A stretch of DNA of 64,000 nt from GCA-003244245 sp963822695 (GCA_963822695.1 CAWGJH010000014.1:8809-72808), one strand, 5' to 3'; numbered from the stretch's first letter, positions 41,919 to 50,898 are shown. The notes: a model not told the origin generated them from the letters alone. Program-made: numbers and translations.

Positions 41919-43070
41919 TCATAGGGATGCTAGGGCACCGTCCATGAGGCGCTGGTAGAGCGTGCGGTGCCGATATGCGGCGGCTGACCAGGTGTATCGG
42001 GCGGCGAGTGCGTGGCCGGCTTCCTGGGTACCCGGGTCTGGCTCGGTGAGCCCGGCGCTGAGCTGCGTGGCCAGTTCGGACACGTCGTCGGCGAAACGGG
42101 CGACGCCGGTGAAGATCTCGCGGAACACCGGCAGGTCCGTCACGACCAGCGGGACCCCGGCGGCCAGCGCTTCCATCGCGGCCAGCCCGAAGCCCTCCTT
42201 AGCGGACGGGAAGGCGAACACCCCCGCCGCGGCCACCAGCGTGGGCAGCGCGTCGTGGTCCACCGGTCCGAGCACCACCGGCTCGACCCCGAGTTCTGTG
42301 GCCCGCCGTTCCCAGCGGGCCCGATAGTCCCGGTAGTCGAACAGGGTCTGGCCACCGGCGATCACCAGCCGCACGTCGGGCATCCGCGCGCTCAGCAGGG
42401 CGTAGGCCTCGAGGAGCTTCAGTGACCCCTTGCGAGGCTCGATACCGCCGATGGTCAGCACATACCGGCCCAGGCGCGCCCGCCACGCGGCGCGGGCGGC
42501 GGCGCCGGGCGGGCCGGCCGCACGGGAGAACCGGTGCGCGTCCACACCGTTCGGGATGACCTTAGCCGGGATCCCCCACCCGTCGAGTAACTCGCCGGCG
42601 ACCGCGGCGGACACACAGACATGTGCGCAGGGGTTGACGATGGCGCGCTCATGGCAGGTGGCCAACTCGGGCGTGGTGAAGTGGTCGATGTGGTGCACGG
42701 TGCGCACGCACCGGGTGGCGGCGTTGGCGCTGATGCAGTCCTGTGCGTGCACCACGTCATAGCCGCCCCGGCCATAGTTACGGCCATAGTTACTGGGATG
42801 AAAGGCATCCCGCAGCACCTCGATGGACCGCAGGATTCGTGGCCCGAACTCTTCCCCGGCGATGTCGGGAAATGGTGTGATCCGCAGTTCTACCCGGGGG
42901 TCGACGGGTCGGAAAAACGTGCAATCTCCGCCGCGGCCCAGCGACCACACCGTCACCCGCTGGCCTGCCTCGGCGAGTGCTTCGGCCAGCGCGAGCGTGT
43001 GCACCACGCTGCCCCGCGGTGTGGTCGAATAGGTGAGCAGCGCTACCGACAGGCACTCACGAGTAGGCAT
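41919..43070 (-). CDS. MSMEG_0565-family glycosyltransferase (Nit1 cluster)
   Basis: 383 residues, GT4-type (GT-B). ATG 43070 overlaps the previous gene by 14 bp. Landmarks: SVALLTYSTTPRGSVVHTLA, DVVHAQDCISANAATRCVRT, IPNGVDAHRF, TIGGIEPRKGSLKLLEAYAL and the nucleotide-binding FPSAKEGFGLAAMEALAAGV. It is the last gene of an eight-gene operon that matches the MSMEG_0565-0572 Nit1 neighbourhood, so it probably glycosylates that pathway's product. Confidence 0.9.
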   Translation of the reverse strand: MPTRECLSVALLTYSTTPRGSVVHTLALAEALAEAGQRVTVWSLGRGGDCTFFRPVDPRVELRITPFPDIAGEEFGPRILRSIEVLRDAFHPSNYGRNYGRGGYDVVHAQDCISANAATRCVRTVHHIDHFTTPELATCHERAIVNPCAHVCVSAAVAGELLDGWGIPAKVIPNGVDAHRFSRAAGPPGAAARAAWRARLGRYVLTIGGIEPRKGSLKLLEAYALLSARMPDVRLVIAGGQTLFDYRDYRARWERRATELGVEPVVLGPVDHDALPTLVAAAGVFAFPSAKEGFGLAAMEALAAGVPLVVTDLPVFREIFTGVARFADDVSELATQLSAGLTEPDPGTQEAGHALAARYTWSAAAYRHRTLYQRLMDGALASL

Positions 43071-43881
43071 CGGGCTTGCGTTCGTCGAGGTGCCGCAGTA
43101 CTCGGCGAGCCTTGGCGATCTCGGCCGCAACGTCCAGCTCGGCTGTCGCAATACCGGCCTTGGCCCACGTGCGGGCCAGGATGTCACCGCCCGGGCCGAC
43201 CACCTTCGCCTGCCCGAGGAAGCGCAGTTCGCCCAGCGCACCGGTCTGGTTGGAGGAGACCAGCACGACCTGGTTCTCCGCCGCTCTGGCCTGGTCGTAG
43301 AGGTCGAACAGGCGAGCTTGGCGGTCTTGCGCTAGCCGGGGCGCGCGGTTGGTGAGGCTGGTCGGCCACGCCGACAGGCAGGCCAGCACCTCAGCTCCGT
43401 CCAGCGTGAGGGTGCGGGCCGATTCCGGGAAAGTCTTGTCGTAATCGATTAACATGCCGATCCGCCCCACGGGGGTGTCGAATGCGGAGAAATGTTCACC
43501 CGCCGAATACGCGATCGATTCTCCGGCCGGCTGGTGCACCTTGCGATGGCTGCCCAGCACCCCGTCGCCATGCACGCACAGCGCGGTGTTGTAGCGCTGA
43601 TCCCCCTCAGCTTCGCGGAAACCGAAGCACACCACCATCTCCGCTGCCAGCGCCGCGATCTTGCGGACGTGCGGGTCATCGAGCGTCAGCGCGGGTGGCA
43701 GCGCAGCCGGATCGGGGTGGTGCAGGTCGCCGAGGTAGCCGCCGAGCGCGGCATCGGGTAGTACCAGCAGTGCTACCTGCGACCGGCGGGCGTGCTCGAT
43801 CAGCGTGGCGACTCGCTGCAGATCGGAGTCGAGATCACGGTTGAACTTCGCGGCTACGGCGCCGATCCGGATCGCGGTCAT
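43057..43881 (-). CDS. Catalytically altered nitrilase-fold paralogue
   Basis: 274 residues, clearly a carbon-nitrogen hydrolase homologue of the gene directly upstream (shared LGGY, HRKVHQP, TPVGRIGM, FPESART blocks). Two of three catalytic residues are changed: Glu to Asp at residue 43 (LPDAALGGY) and Cys to Asp at 146 (MLIDYDKTFPE); Lys114 remains. The Cys to Asp codon is GAT, a multi-base change, so it is not a simple read error. It cannot act by the normal thiol mechanism. It may bind substrate, partner the active copy in a hetero-oligomer, or do different chemistry. Confidence 0.9.
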   Translation of the reverse strand: MTAIRIGAVAAKFNRDLDSDLQRVATLIEHARRSQVALLVLPDAALGGYLGDLHHPDPAALPPALTLDDPHVRKIAALAAEMVVCFGFREAEGDQRYNTALCVHGDGVLGSHRKVHQPAGESIAYSAGEHFSAFDTPVGRIGMLIDYDKTFPESARTLTLDGAEVLACLSAWPTSLTNRAPRLAQDRQARLFDLYDQARAAENQVVLVSSNQTGALGELRFLGQAKVVGPGGDILARTWAKAGIATAELDVAAEIAKARRVLRHLDERKPDAYS

Positions 43882-43882
43882 C

Positions 43883-44734
43883 TCAGGTAGCAGGGTCGAA
43901 CCCGGCGTAGGCGTGTGGCCGGCGATCGCGCAGGTGGGCCATCGACCGGCGGGCCGTCTCCAGTGCCGCCTGGACGTCCAGCTCGGCGATCGCCACACCG
44001 GCCCGCACGCCCGTGTCGGCCAGGATGTCACCGCCGGGGTCGACGATCTTGGCGCTGGCGATGAACCGGAGGGATCCGAACTGGCCGGACTGGTTGGCCG
44101 ACAGCCAGACGATCTGGTTCTCCAGCGCCCGGGCTCGGTCGAACAGATCGAACCGCCGCTTCCAGCGGTCCTGCGCCAGGTCCGGCGCCGCCTTGGTGCT
44201 GCTGGCCGGCCACGCTGACAAGCACATCACGATGTCGGCCCCGTCCAGCGCCAGCGCTCGGGCCGACTCGGGGAACGCCTTGTCGTAGCAGATCATCATG
44301 CCTAGCCGGCCCACCGGGGTGTCGAAGGCGGCGAAGCCGCCGCCCGCCGCGTAGCTGGCGTCCTCGCGAAGCGGCTGGTGAACCTTGCGATGATGGCCCA
44401 GCACCCCGTCACCGGTCACGCAGATGGCGCTGTTGAACAACTGGCCTGTTCCGTCCTGAGCTGGACCCGCCTCGCAGTAGCCGGCCGCGACGACCATCTC
44501 CCCAGCGAGCCGGGCCAGCCTGCGGATCTCCGGCCCGTCCGGGGACAGCGGTGGCGGTGGCCCCGCCGCGCCGTCAAGGTTCAGCAGGTACCCGCCCAGG
44601 GCTGCCTCGGGCAGCGCGAGCAGGCGCACCCCATCGGCTCGCGCGGTGCCGATGAGATGCTCGATCTGGGCGAAGTCGGCTTCCAGGTCGCGGTCGAAGT
44701 TCGCTGCGGCGGCGGCCATCCGCAGGGTGCTCAT
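43883..44734 (-). CDS. Nitrilase (Nit1 subfamily)
   Basis: 283 residues with an intact Glu-Lys-Cys triad: E43 (LPEAALGGY), K117 (HHRKVHQP), C149 (GMMICYDKAFPE). This is the name-giving nitrilase of the Nit1 cluster. ATG 44734 overlaps the upstream GNAT/AIR-synthase-like stop by ATGA, and one base separates it from the altered paralogue. Substrate in Nit1 clusters is unknown; hydrolysis of a nitrile or amide made by the radical SAM and flavin enzymes is the usual idea. Confidence 0.92.
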   Translation of the reverse strand: MSTLRMAAAAANFDRDLEADFAQIEHLIGTARADGVRLLALPEAALGGYLLNLDGAAGPPPPLSPDGPEIRRLARLAGEMVVAAGYCEAGPAQDGTGQLFNSAICVTGDGVLGHHRKVHQPLREDASYAAGGGFAAFDTPVGRLGMMICYDKAFPESARALALDGADIVMCLSAWPASSTKAAPDLAQDRWKRRFDLFDRARALENQIVWLSANQSGQFGSLRFIASAKIVDPGGDILADTGVRAGVAIAELDVQAALETARRSMAHLRDRRPHAYAGFDPAT

Positions 44735-46152
44735 GCCGGTCCCAATCTCGTCGCGGCGCCAGCGATCACCTCGGTCAGTTCCCCGTCCGGCCAGCGCAGC
44801 ACCACGCCGTGGCCGGCCACCAGCTCGCCGCAGTGCGCGCTGACCGCCGGAGACGCCGGTGGCGGCGGGCGATCCGCCTCGTCGGCGGTGAGCATCCCGA
44901 ACCCGGGGAAGCAGGTGAACCAGTCGCCGACGGTGGCCTGTGCCGGCCTGGGCACCGCGGCGACCTCGAGCACGGCCCGGCAGCCGCTGGCTTCGGCGAG
45001 CATGCCCAGGGTGCCGGCCAACCCTGCCATCGAGACGTCCTTGGCGGCGGCCGGCCGGGCCAGCGCCACCGAGCCGAGCATCGCGCGCAGCTCAGGGGTC
45101 CGGCGCTGCGAGGTGGAGTCCCACTGGCGACCGGCATACCCAGGCCGCCACCTACCCGTGGTGTCCACCGTGAGCCGGACGCGGTGACCCGGGCGGCCAC
45201 CACCGCCACGGATCGGATCCGCGGCACGGCCTAGCGCGGTCACCGACAGCGCGGCGGGCACGCCGAACTGGGTGTGGCCGCCGAGCACCGGCACGTCATA
45301 GGCCTGGCTGGCGCGGCGCAACCCGGCCAGCACCCGGCTGGCGAACGAGCGGTCGCGTGCCCCCAGCGCATCGAGCAGGCCGACCGGTGTCGCGCCCATG
45401 GCGGCCAGGTCGTTGACGTTGACCAGGACCGAGCACCACCCGGCCCATTCCGGGTCCCGCTCAACCATCGACGGCAGGATCGCGTCGCACGCGGCCACCA
45501 GGTCGCTGCCGGGCACCGGCGCGCCATCGTCGCCGAGGTAACCAGCTCCGCCCGGCATCAGCCCGGACAGTAACTCTCCGAGCTCGGCCTTGGTGGCGGC
45601 GACCAGCGCGGCGATCCGGCTGATCGGCCAGCGCATCAGCATGTGTGGGGTAGCGGCCACCGTCACCGGGCGCACCGGGATCCAGCCGAGCCGGGTGAAG
45701 AACCCCTCGTTGCGGGCCTGGACCGCAGCCTCGAAACGCAACACCCCGGCGCTCTCCGCGTGCGCGCAGGCCGCCCGGACCAGGGCAGCACCGACGCCCC
45801 GGAGCGGGCAGTCCGGGTCCACCACCAGCCGGCCACCGAGCCACCACCCCAGATCGGGACCATCGTTGACCGGGCCGAGCCGCACACCGCCGAGCACGCT
45901 GCCCTCGGGGTCGCGGGCGATCAGGACCAGGGTGCGCGGGTCGTCATCGCGGTCGTCCCGGTCGTGATCGGTGAACAATCCCTGCCGGTGCACGAACACC
46001 CGGGTTCGCAGCCGGTCGTAGGCCGCCCGGGTCGCCGGATCCGCAGCGGGTTCGATCCGGAAATCCGGCGGGCGGGTTGGTTGGCCGAGCAACGCCGCGC
46101 CCAGACTGCTGGCGCTGCGGTAGGCCACGACGGTTGCCGCGTGCACGGTCAT
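44731..46152 (-). CDS. Sll0787/MSMEG_0567-type fusion: GNAT domain + AIR synthase-like domain
   Basis: 473 residues. The N-terminal half is a GNAT acetyltransferase-like domain (RTRVFVHRQGLFTDHDRDDR, CPLRGVGAALVRAACAHAES). The C-terminal half is PurM/AIR-synthase-like (YLGDDGAPVPGSDLVAACDA, LVNVNDLAAMGATPVGLLDA, VPVLGGHTQFGVPAALSVTA, AAKDVSMAGLAGTLGML), an ATP-using fold. This fusion is diagnostic of Nit1 clusters. ATGA overlaps on both sides show tight co-translation. Confidence 0.9.
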   Translation of the reverse strand: MTVHAATVVAYRSASSLGAALLGQPTRPPDFRIEPAADPATRAAYDRLRTRVFVHRQGLFTDHDRDDRDDDPRTLVLIARDPEGSVLGGVRLGPVNDGPDLGWWLGGRLVVDPDCPLRGVGAALVRAACAHAESAGVLRFEAAVQARNEGFFTRLGWIPVRPVTVAATPHMLMRWPISRIAALVAATKAELGELLSGLMPGGAGYLGDDGAPVPGSDLVAACDAILPSMVERDPEWAGWCSVLVNVNDLAAMGATPVGLLDALGARDRSFASRVLAGLRRASQAYDVPVLGGHTQFGVPAALSVTALGRAADPIRGGGGRPGHRVRLTVDTTGRWRPGYAGRQWDSTSQRRTPELRAMLGSVALARPAAAKDVSMAGLAGTLGMLAEASGCRAVLEVAAVPRPAQATVGDWFTCFPGFGMLTADEADRPPPPASPAVSAHCGELVAGHGVVLRWPDGELTEVIAGAATRLGPA

Positions 46153-47240
46153 GCCCCCGCCGCGGACAGCGCACCGCACGCCCCGCACGCAGCGCAGCCG
46201 GCCCGCTGGTCGGCCCCGATCATGCCAGCCTCGCGCAGCATCGCGGCGACCCGCTCGGTGACCTCGCGGACCAGCTCGGCCGGTGGCGCGCCGATGCCGT
46301 CTCGACGGGCGAGCGTGCCGGCCATCGGACGAAAGGGCACCACGAACGGGTATACGCCCCGCTCGATCAACCGTCTCGCACCGGTGACCAGCCCGTCGGG
46401 GTCCTCGCCCAGCCCCACCAGCAGATAGGTGGACACCCGGTTGCGGCCGAACACCCGCACGGCCTCGTCCCAGGCCGCCTCGTACTCGGCCATCGGCACC
46501 GATCCCTTGCCGGGCATCCACCGCCTGCGCACCTCGTCGTCCAGTGACTCGACGTGGATCCCGATCGCGGTTACACCCGCCTCGCGGAGGTCCGTGAGGA
46601 CAGTGACGTCTCCGGGGATGTTTCCGGGTGGTTCGATCTGCACCTGGATGGGGAGCCCGGGCACCGCCTGGAGCACCGCCCGCACACAGCGGACGAGGTA
46701 GCGGGCGCCGCGGTCCGGGCCGGCGGTGGTGCCGGTCGTCATCACCATCTGCCGGATCCCGTCCAGCGCGACCGCCGCTCGCGCCACCTCGGCCAACTGG
46801 GCCGGAGTCTTGACCGCGATGGTGGCGCCGGCTCGCAGTGACTCCTCGATCGTGCAGAACCGGCAGCGCTGGTCTTCGCCGTACCGGATGCAGGTCTGCA
46901 CCACGGTGGTGGCCAGCACGTCGGCTCCGTGCAGGCGGGCGATCTGTTCGTAGGGCACGCCGTCGGCGGTGGCCAGGTCATAGAACCGGGGACGGGCGAC
47001 GAGCTGCAGCGACAGCCCGGTGTCCAGCTCCCCAAGGAGGATCCGGCCGTCGCGCAGCCGGTAGGGACTGTCCGGGTTGCGGGGCAGTGCGGCGTTGGCA
47101 CCCTCAACGAGCACGTGACCGTCATCGCTGGGACCCGCCCCGTCCGGGCGGCGGACCGGCGCTTCCATCCGCACGCCCTGGAGCGCGATGTCCACCCGAG
47201 TCGACAGTTTCCTGGCTGTGTAGTCGGTGCCAACGCGCAC
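46149..47240 (-). CDS. MSMEG_0568-family radical SAM enzyme with CX8CX2C cluster motif
   Basis: 363 residues. The 4Fe-4S motif is CIRYGEDQRCRFC (C117, C126, C129), i.e. CX8CX2C rather than the usual CX3CX2C. Supporting radical SAM features: MVMTTGTTAGPDRG, IQVQIEPPGNIP, GIGIHVESLDDEVRRRW. A second cysteine cluster GCAACGACG at the C-terminus could bind an auxiliary cluster. GTG 47240 follows GGGAGG. Part of the Nit1 operon. Confidence 0.9.
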   Translation of the reverse strand: MRVGTDYTARKLSTRVDIALQGVRMEAPVRRPDGAGPSDDGHVLVEGANAALPRNPDSPYRLRDGRILLGELDTGLSLQLVARPRFYDLATADGVPYEQIARLHGADVLATTVVQTCIRYGEDQRCRFCTIEESLRAGATIAVKTPAQLAEVARAAVALDGIRQMVMTTGTTAGPDRGARYLVRCVRAVLQAVPGLPIQVQIEPPGNIPGDVTVLTDLREAGVTAIGIHVESLDDEVRRRWMPGKGSVPMAEYEAAWDEAVRVFGRNRVSTYLLVGLGEDPDGLVTGARRLIERGVYPFVVPFRPMAGTLARRDGIGAPPAELVREVTERVAAMLREAGMIGADQRAGCAACGACGALSAAGA

Positions 47241-47250
47241 TGCCGCCTCC

Positions 47251-47763
47251 CTAGGCCATGTAGGTGGAGTTGATGATCGCGCCCTTTCGGGCATAGTGGA
47301 TCAATGCGTCCTGCACGTCGAGGGGATGGGTCGGGATGACTCCCTCGAGAAGGTCCTCCTCGCGAGCGCCGTGCAGCGACAGGCCGAAGCGGCAGCAGTA
47401 CACCTTGCCGCCCTCTTTGAGGAACGTCTTCAGCGAGTCGTTGATGTTGTGCTCGCCGGGAAACGCCGAGTTCCCGGTGGTGGGGAAGCCACGAGTGGCC
47501 AGACAGTTCAGCGATCCCGGGCCGTAGAAGTAGATTGCCGATTCGAAGCCCTTTCGTAGCGCTCGGGTGGCCTGCAGGATCGCCACGAAACTGACCGAGG
47601 ACTCGTGCGCGATCCCATGCACGAGGGTGAAATACTTTTCGCCGTCCTCGGCCTGGTAGTCCGGGAAGACCTTGGTGCCCCCATAGATGCTTGACCCCTC
47701 GGGAAGGGACGGGTGCGGAATCTCTTCGAGGCTTTGCTTCTCGACGTCGGTCAGGTCGGCCAT
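47251..47763 (-). CDS. MSMEG_0572/Sll0783-family nitrogen-starvation-response protein
   Basis: 170 residues. Landmarks: LPEGSSIYGGTKVFPDYQAE, VSFVAILQATRALRKGFESA, IYFYGPGSLNCLATRGFP, KVYCCRFGLSLHG. The family is named from the cyanobacterial sll0783 gene induced on nitrogen starvation; it is a marker of Nit1 clusters. Conserved cysteines (LNC, YCCRFG) may be functional. ATG 47763 follows GAGGAGG. Confidence 0.92.
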   Translation of the reverse strand: MADLTDVEKQSLEEIPHPSLPEGSSIYGGTKVFPDYQAEDGEKYFTLVHGIAHESSVSFVAILQATRALRKGFESAIYFYGPGSLNCLATRGFPTTGNSAFPGEHNINDSLKTFLKEGGKVYCCRFGLSLHGAREEDLLEGVIPTHPLDVQDALIHYARKGAIINSTYMA

Positions 47764-47802
47764 GGGACCCCTCCTCATTGGTTGATTGTGGACTTACGTG
47801 GT

Positions 47803-48630
47803 TTACCTGTAGAGCTCGTCGAATGTGTCGTGAAACGCCCACCTGGCGAGCTCACCGTCGCCAGTGGCCGAGCGCAGCTTCGCCAGTTCACCGGGGAAAT
47901 CTCCCCAGGGTTGGTCGCTGGCGAACAGGATTCGGTCGTGGCCCATTCCACGCCGATCGATCTCGCGGACCAGCCAGTGGGGAGCGAATCCGATGGACCA
48001 GGACAGGTCGGTGTAAACACGTTTGCCGGCGGCGATCCAGTCGAAGAACCGCGAGCTGATCAACTTGATGTGTCCGCTCATTCCGCCTCCGAAGTGTACC
48101 AGGTGGATCGCCACCGAGTCGCCGTAAGAGTTGACGAGTTGACCGACCTCGTCGATATCTGAACTCCCGCCGGGCGAGGTGTGCACGTGCACCACGAGAT
48201 CGTGCTGCCGCGCGACGTCGAAGATATCGTCAAGCTGCGGCGTGCACGCCTCGTCGGTCACCCGGCCACCGAGCAGGAAACTCATTTTCAGTGCCCGTAC
48301 CCCGGGTTCACCGGCCAGCGCCAGCGCTTTCGCCGTCCGGTCGGCGTCGGCGGGTTTGGGTGAGACCCACAGCGCCGCCCTGATCCGGTCGTGTGTGTTC
48401 GCCGCTTCGACGACCATCTCGTTGAACGAGAATGCGATGTCCGGGTCCGGCACGCCGTAATTCGGGATGACCAGTGCCCGTTCCGTGCCCTCGGCGTCCA
48501 GATCCGAGATCAGGTGGGCAATGGTGGCTCTCGCGGTCGTATCGGGGTTGACCGCGGGGCCACCGTAGAACGGGAATGCCGGCAATACCCCCAGATGGCG
48601 GTGAGCGTCGGAGATGCGATTCGCAGGCAT
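47803..48630 (-). CDS. Amidohydrolase-family protein of the Nit1 operon
   Basis: 275 residues, amidohydrolase-2 fold with metal ligands kept: D-A-H-R-H near residue 8-12, VVHVHTSPG, AIHLVHFGGG and the late Asp in ILFASDQPWGD. In contrast to the amidohydrolase-like gene at 9.5 kb, this one looks catalytically competent. Four bases separate it from the upstream flavoenzyme gene. It could hydrolyse or decarboxylate an intermediate of the cluster product. Confidence 0.88.
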   Translation of the reverse strand: MPANRISDAHRHLGVLPAFPFYGGPAVNPDTTARATIAHLISDLDAEGTERALVIPNYGVPDPDIAFSFNEMVVEAANTHDRIRAALWVSPKPADADRTAKALALAGEPGVRALKMSFLLGGRVTDEACTPQLDDIFDVARQHDLVVHVHTSPGGSSDIDEVGQLVNSYGDSVAIHLVHFGGGMSGHIKLISSRFFDWIAAGKRVYTDLSWSIGFAPHWLVREIDRRGMGHDRILFASDQPWGDFPGELAKLRSATGDGELARWAFHDTFDELYR

Positions 48631-48634
48631 GGCC

Positions 48635-50017
48635 TCACGCCACCGTGCGGGGGGCGACCCACTCGTCGTCCCGGGGATACGTGCTGGTCGAGGTGCCCGC
48701 GATCCATCGGAACAGATGATCGGATTGGGCTGCGCCGAGGTGAGTCCGGGTGGTGATGCGCTCGGTCAGGTACGCGGCGTCCTCGGCCACCCCGGACAGC
48801 CGGCCCGAGCCCCAGGTGTGCTGCCAGGGCAGCCCGAGAAAATACAAGCCCGGGCTGCTCGTGACACCCCGATCATGCGTCGGGTAACCGCGGCCGTCGA
48901 ATACCGGAACTTCGATCCACCGATCGTCCCGACCGAACCCGGTGCTCCAGATCACCGAGGTGATCTCGGTGTCGCTGAGATCCAGCTGGGTGGGCTCTCG
49001 CTCGGGTGTCCATACCGGCGTATAGCGCGGCTCGGGCGCAGCGTCGATGCCCAGCGTGTCGAGGTAGCTATCAATGGAGTCCTTGATGCTTTCTGACACC
49101 GCGTCGGCGTGATCCAGGTTTTTCTTCAGGTCCGGGGTGGACCGCACCATGGTTCCGGTCACCCCGGTGAGGCGCCCGTAGAGTCGCATGCCGTCGCGGG
49201 CGAAAGCGCGCAGGTCGATGTCCCGGCCGCCGTCGCGTCCGGTGACGTAATGGTTCACCCGGAACCGCACCGCGTCCACGTCGGCGAATTCCTCGACCGC
49301 CTTGCGGTAGTAACCCATCGCGTCCAGCCAGGCCACCACGTCGCGGCCGCGGTAGAACCGGGCTACCCGTGGTGCGCTACCCACCGCGAGATGCACCTGA
49401 CGGCCGGCCAGGTGCAGATCTTCGGCGATCTGGCAACCGGACTGACCGGTCCCGACCACCAGCACCTCACCGGGAGGAAGCCGGTCAGGGCTGCGGTAGT
49501 GCGACGAGTGGAGTTGTGTCAGCTCGTCAGGAAGCCGCTCGGCCAGCCGGGGAATCAGCGGCACCTGGTACGGCCCGGTGGCCAGCACGACCTGATCGGT
49601 TATCAGCTCGCCGCGGCTGGTACCGACCAGGTAGCGGCCCTCTCGGTCGCGGCGTAACCGGGTGGCCGCGACTCCCTCGACGACCGGTGGGTCGAAGTAT
49701 TTCGTGTATTCCTCGATATAGCGCACAATCTCGTCGCGCACCATGAAACCGTCCGGATCATCCCCGGCGTACGGGAAGTCCGGTAGCTGACATTGCCAGT
49801 TCGGGGTGACTAGACAAAACGAGTCCCATCGTCGATCGCACCACTCGTGCCCGACCCGATCGCGCTCCAGCACGATGTGCTCGACGCCGCGTTGGGTCAG
49901 GCAGTAGCTCATGGACAGGCCAGCTTGCCCGCCACCAACGACCACCACCGGCCGATGCATGCCCTCAAGGTCGCCAGGAGCGCCGTTCTCCGTCGAGGTC
50001 GTCGCGCTCAGGGTCAT
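48635..50017 (-). CDS. MSMEG_0569-family FAD-dependent oxidoreductase
   Basis: 460 residues, YUM/flavin-monooxygenase-like. Two dinucleotide motifs are present: VVVVGGGQAGLSMSYCLTQR and EVLVVGTGQSGCQIAEDL, plus ATGPYQVP and the C-terminal GLYFLGLPWQHTWGSGRL. ATG 50017 with GGAGG ten bases before is preferred over ATG 50026. First gene of the Nit1 operon; probably N- or C-hydroxylates a nitrogenous substrate. Confidence 0.9.
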   Translation of the reverse strand: MTLSATTSTENGAPGDLEGMHRPVVVVGGGQAGLSMSYCLTQRGVEHIVLERDRVGHEWCDRRWDSFCLVTPNWQCQLPDFPYAGDDPDGFMVRDEIVRYIEEYTKYFDPPVVEGVAATRLRRDREGRYLVGTSRGELITDQVVLATGPYQVPLIPRLAERLPDELTQLHSSHYRSPDRLPPGEVLVVGTGQSGCQIAEDLHLAGRQVHLAVGSAPRVARFYRGRDVVAWLDAMGYYRKAVEEFADVDAVRFRVNHYVTGRDGGRDIDLRAFARDGMRLYGRLTGVTGTMVRSTPDLKKNLDHADAVSESIKDSIDSYLDTLGIDAAPEPRYTPVWTPEREPTQLDLSDTEITSVIWSTGFGRDDRWIEVPVFDGRGYPTHDRGVTSSPGLYFLGLPWQHTWGSGRLSGVAEDAAYLTERITTRTHLGAAQSDHLFRWIAGTSTSTYPRDDEWVAPRTVA

Positions 50018-50287
50018 GGCTCGCATTCCTCCACGGTAAATGCCTGACAGCTCCGGTCTTAACTCGCTTTTTCTGGGCGCAAGATATTCTTGACGCTATC
50101 CAGTACAGAGGTAGATTATTTCCAATTTGTTGCATCCGGAGCATGGGCATGTTGCAATAAACGCCGAATGTAACAGAATTGTGGCGAGAATCGGTCGTGT
50201 GCGGCGGTGGCAATAGCTGGGACCGTACGGGCGACACGTTGGTAGGAAAGAAGTCATGGCAGGACGTCCAGTAGTAGGATAGCGGGC
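50018..50287 (-). promoter_or_regulatory. AT-rich promoter region of the Nit1 operon
   Basis: The stretch from 50060 to 50190 is far more AT-rich than the flanks and has no gene. It must carry the promoter for the minus-strand Nit1 operon and that of the plus-strand vapB gene. I looked for a nitrogen-control (GlnR) box and found only an unconvincing TGTAACA-type half-site near 50169. Confidence 0.45.
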
Positions 50288-50527
50288 ATGGTCATCGCGA
50301 AGGTGTCAGTGAGTGTCGATGCCGAGCTGCTCGCCGAGGCCCGCGAGCTGGCGGGGCGGCGCGGGCTCTCCGCGCTGATCAACGATGCGCTGCGGGTCAG
50401 GCTCCAGCATGCGCGGGTCGGTCGGCTCCTCGACGAGATGGATGAGGAGTTCGGACCGATCCCCACCGCGATCGAGGAGGAGGTCCGTAGGACGTGGCCA
50501 GCAGCCGGTCGCTCCCCCAGCGCCTGA
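50288..50527 (+). CDS. VapB-type ribbon-helix-helix antitoxin
   Basis: 79 residues. The N-terminus KVSVSVDAELLAEARELAG then RRGLSALINDALR is a ribbon-helix-helix DNA-binding motif; the acidic C-terminus would bind the toxin. It overlaps the toxin gene by 34 bp. Together they form a type II toxin-antitoxin pair, likely autoregulated. Confidence 0.82.
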   Translation: MVIAKVSVSVDAELLAEARELAGRRGLSALINDALRVRLQHARVGRLLDEMDEEFGPIPTAIEEEVRRTWPAAGRSPSA

Positions 50528-50898
50528 TTCTCGATTCCGGCGCGGTCATCGGCTGGTCCCGAGGTGACGCGCGGACCCGGGCACTCCTTCGTCAGGCCCT
50601 CGCGCGGCACCTTGAGGTGTGCGTACCCGTCGTGGTGCTGGCTGAGACCCTCCGTGGCGGCCCACGTGACGCACCCGTGAACCGGGTACTCAAGGCCGTC
50701 GGCACCGCACCGACGACGCCCGCCACCGGCCGGGACGCTGGTCAGCTGCTCGGGCGAACCGGTGGCAGTAACACCGCCGACGCTCTCGTCGCCGCCGAGG
50801 CACTGGCGATACTGGGTTCCACGATCCTGACTAGCGACCCGGATGACCTGCGGACACTGCTCGCCGATCAGCCGAGCATCGAGGTGCACGCGGTCTGA
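50494..50898 (+). CDS. VapC-type PIN-domain toxin
   Basis: 134 residues, PIN nuclease. Acidic metal-binding positions are visible: LILDSGAVIGWSRGD, VVVLAETLRGG, NTADALVAAEA and ILTSDPDDLRTLL. GTG 50494 is inside the antitoxin end, so the two are translationally coupled. The first acidic residue is followed by Ser-Gly rather than the common S-A. It presumably cleaves RNA. Confidence 0.85.
   Translation: MASSRSLPQRLILDSGAVIGWSRGDARTRALLRQALARHLEVCVPVVVLAETLRGGPRDAPVNRVLKAVGTAPTTPATGRDAGQLLGRTGGSNTADALVAAEALAILGSTILTSDPDDLRTLLADQPSIEVHAV

Noticed and set aside
50160..50190. Possible GlnR (nitrogen control) box in front of the Nit1 operon
   Set aside because: Only a TGTAACA-like half-site was found; the second half does not match, so no site is claimed.
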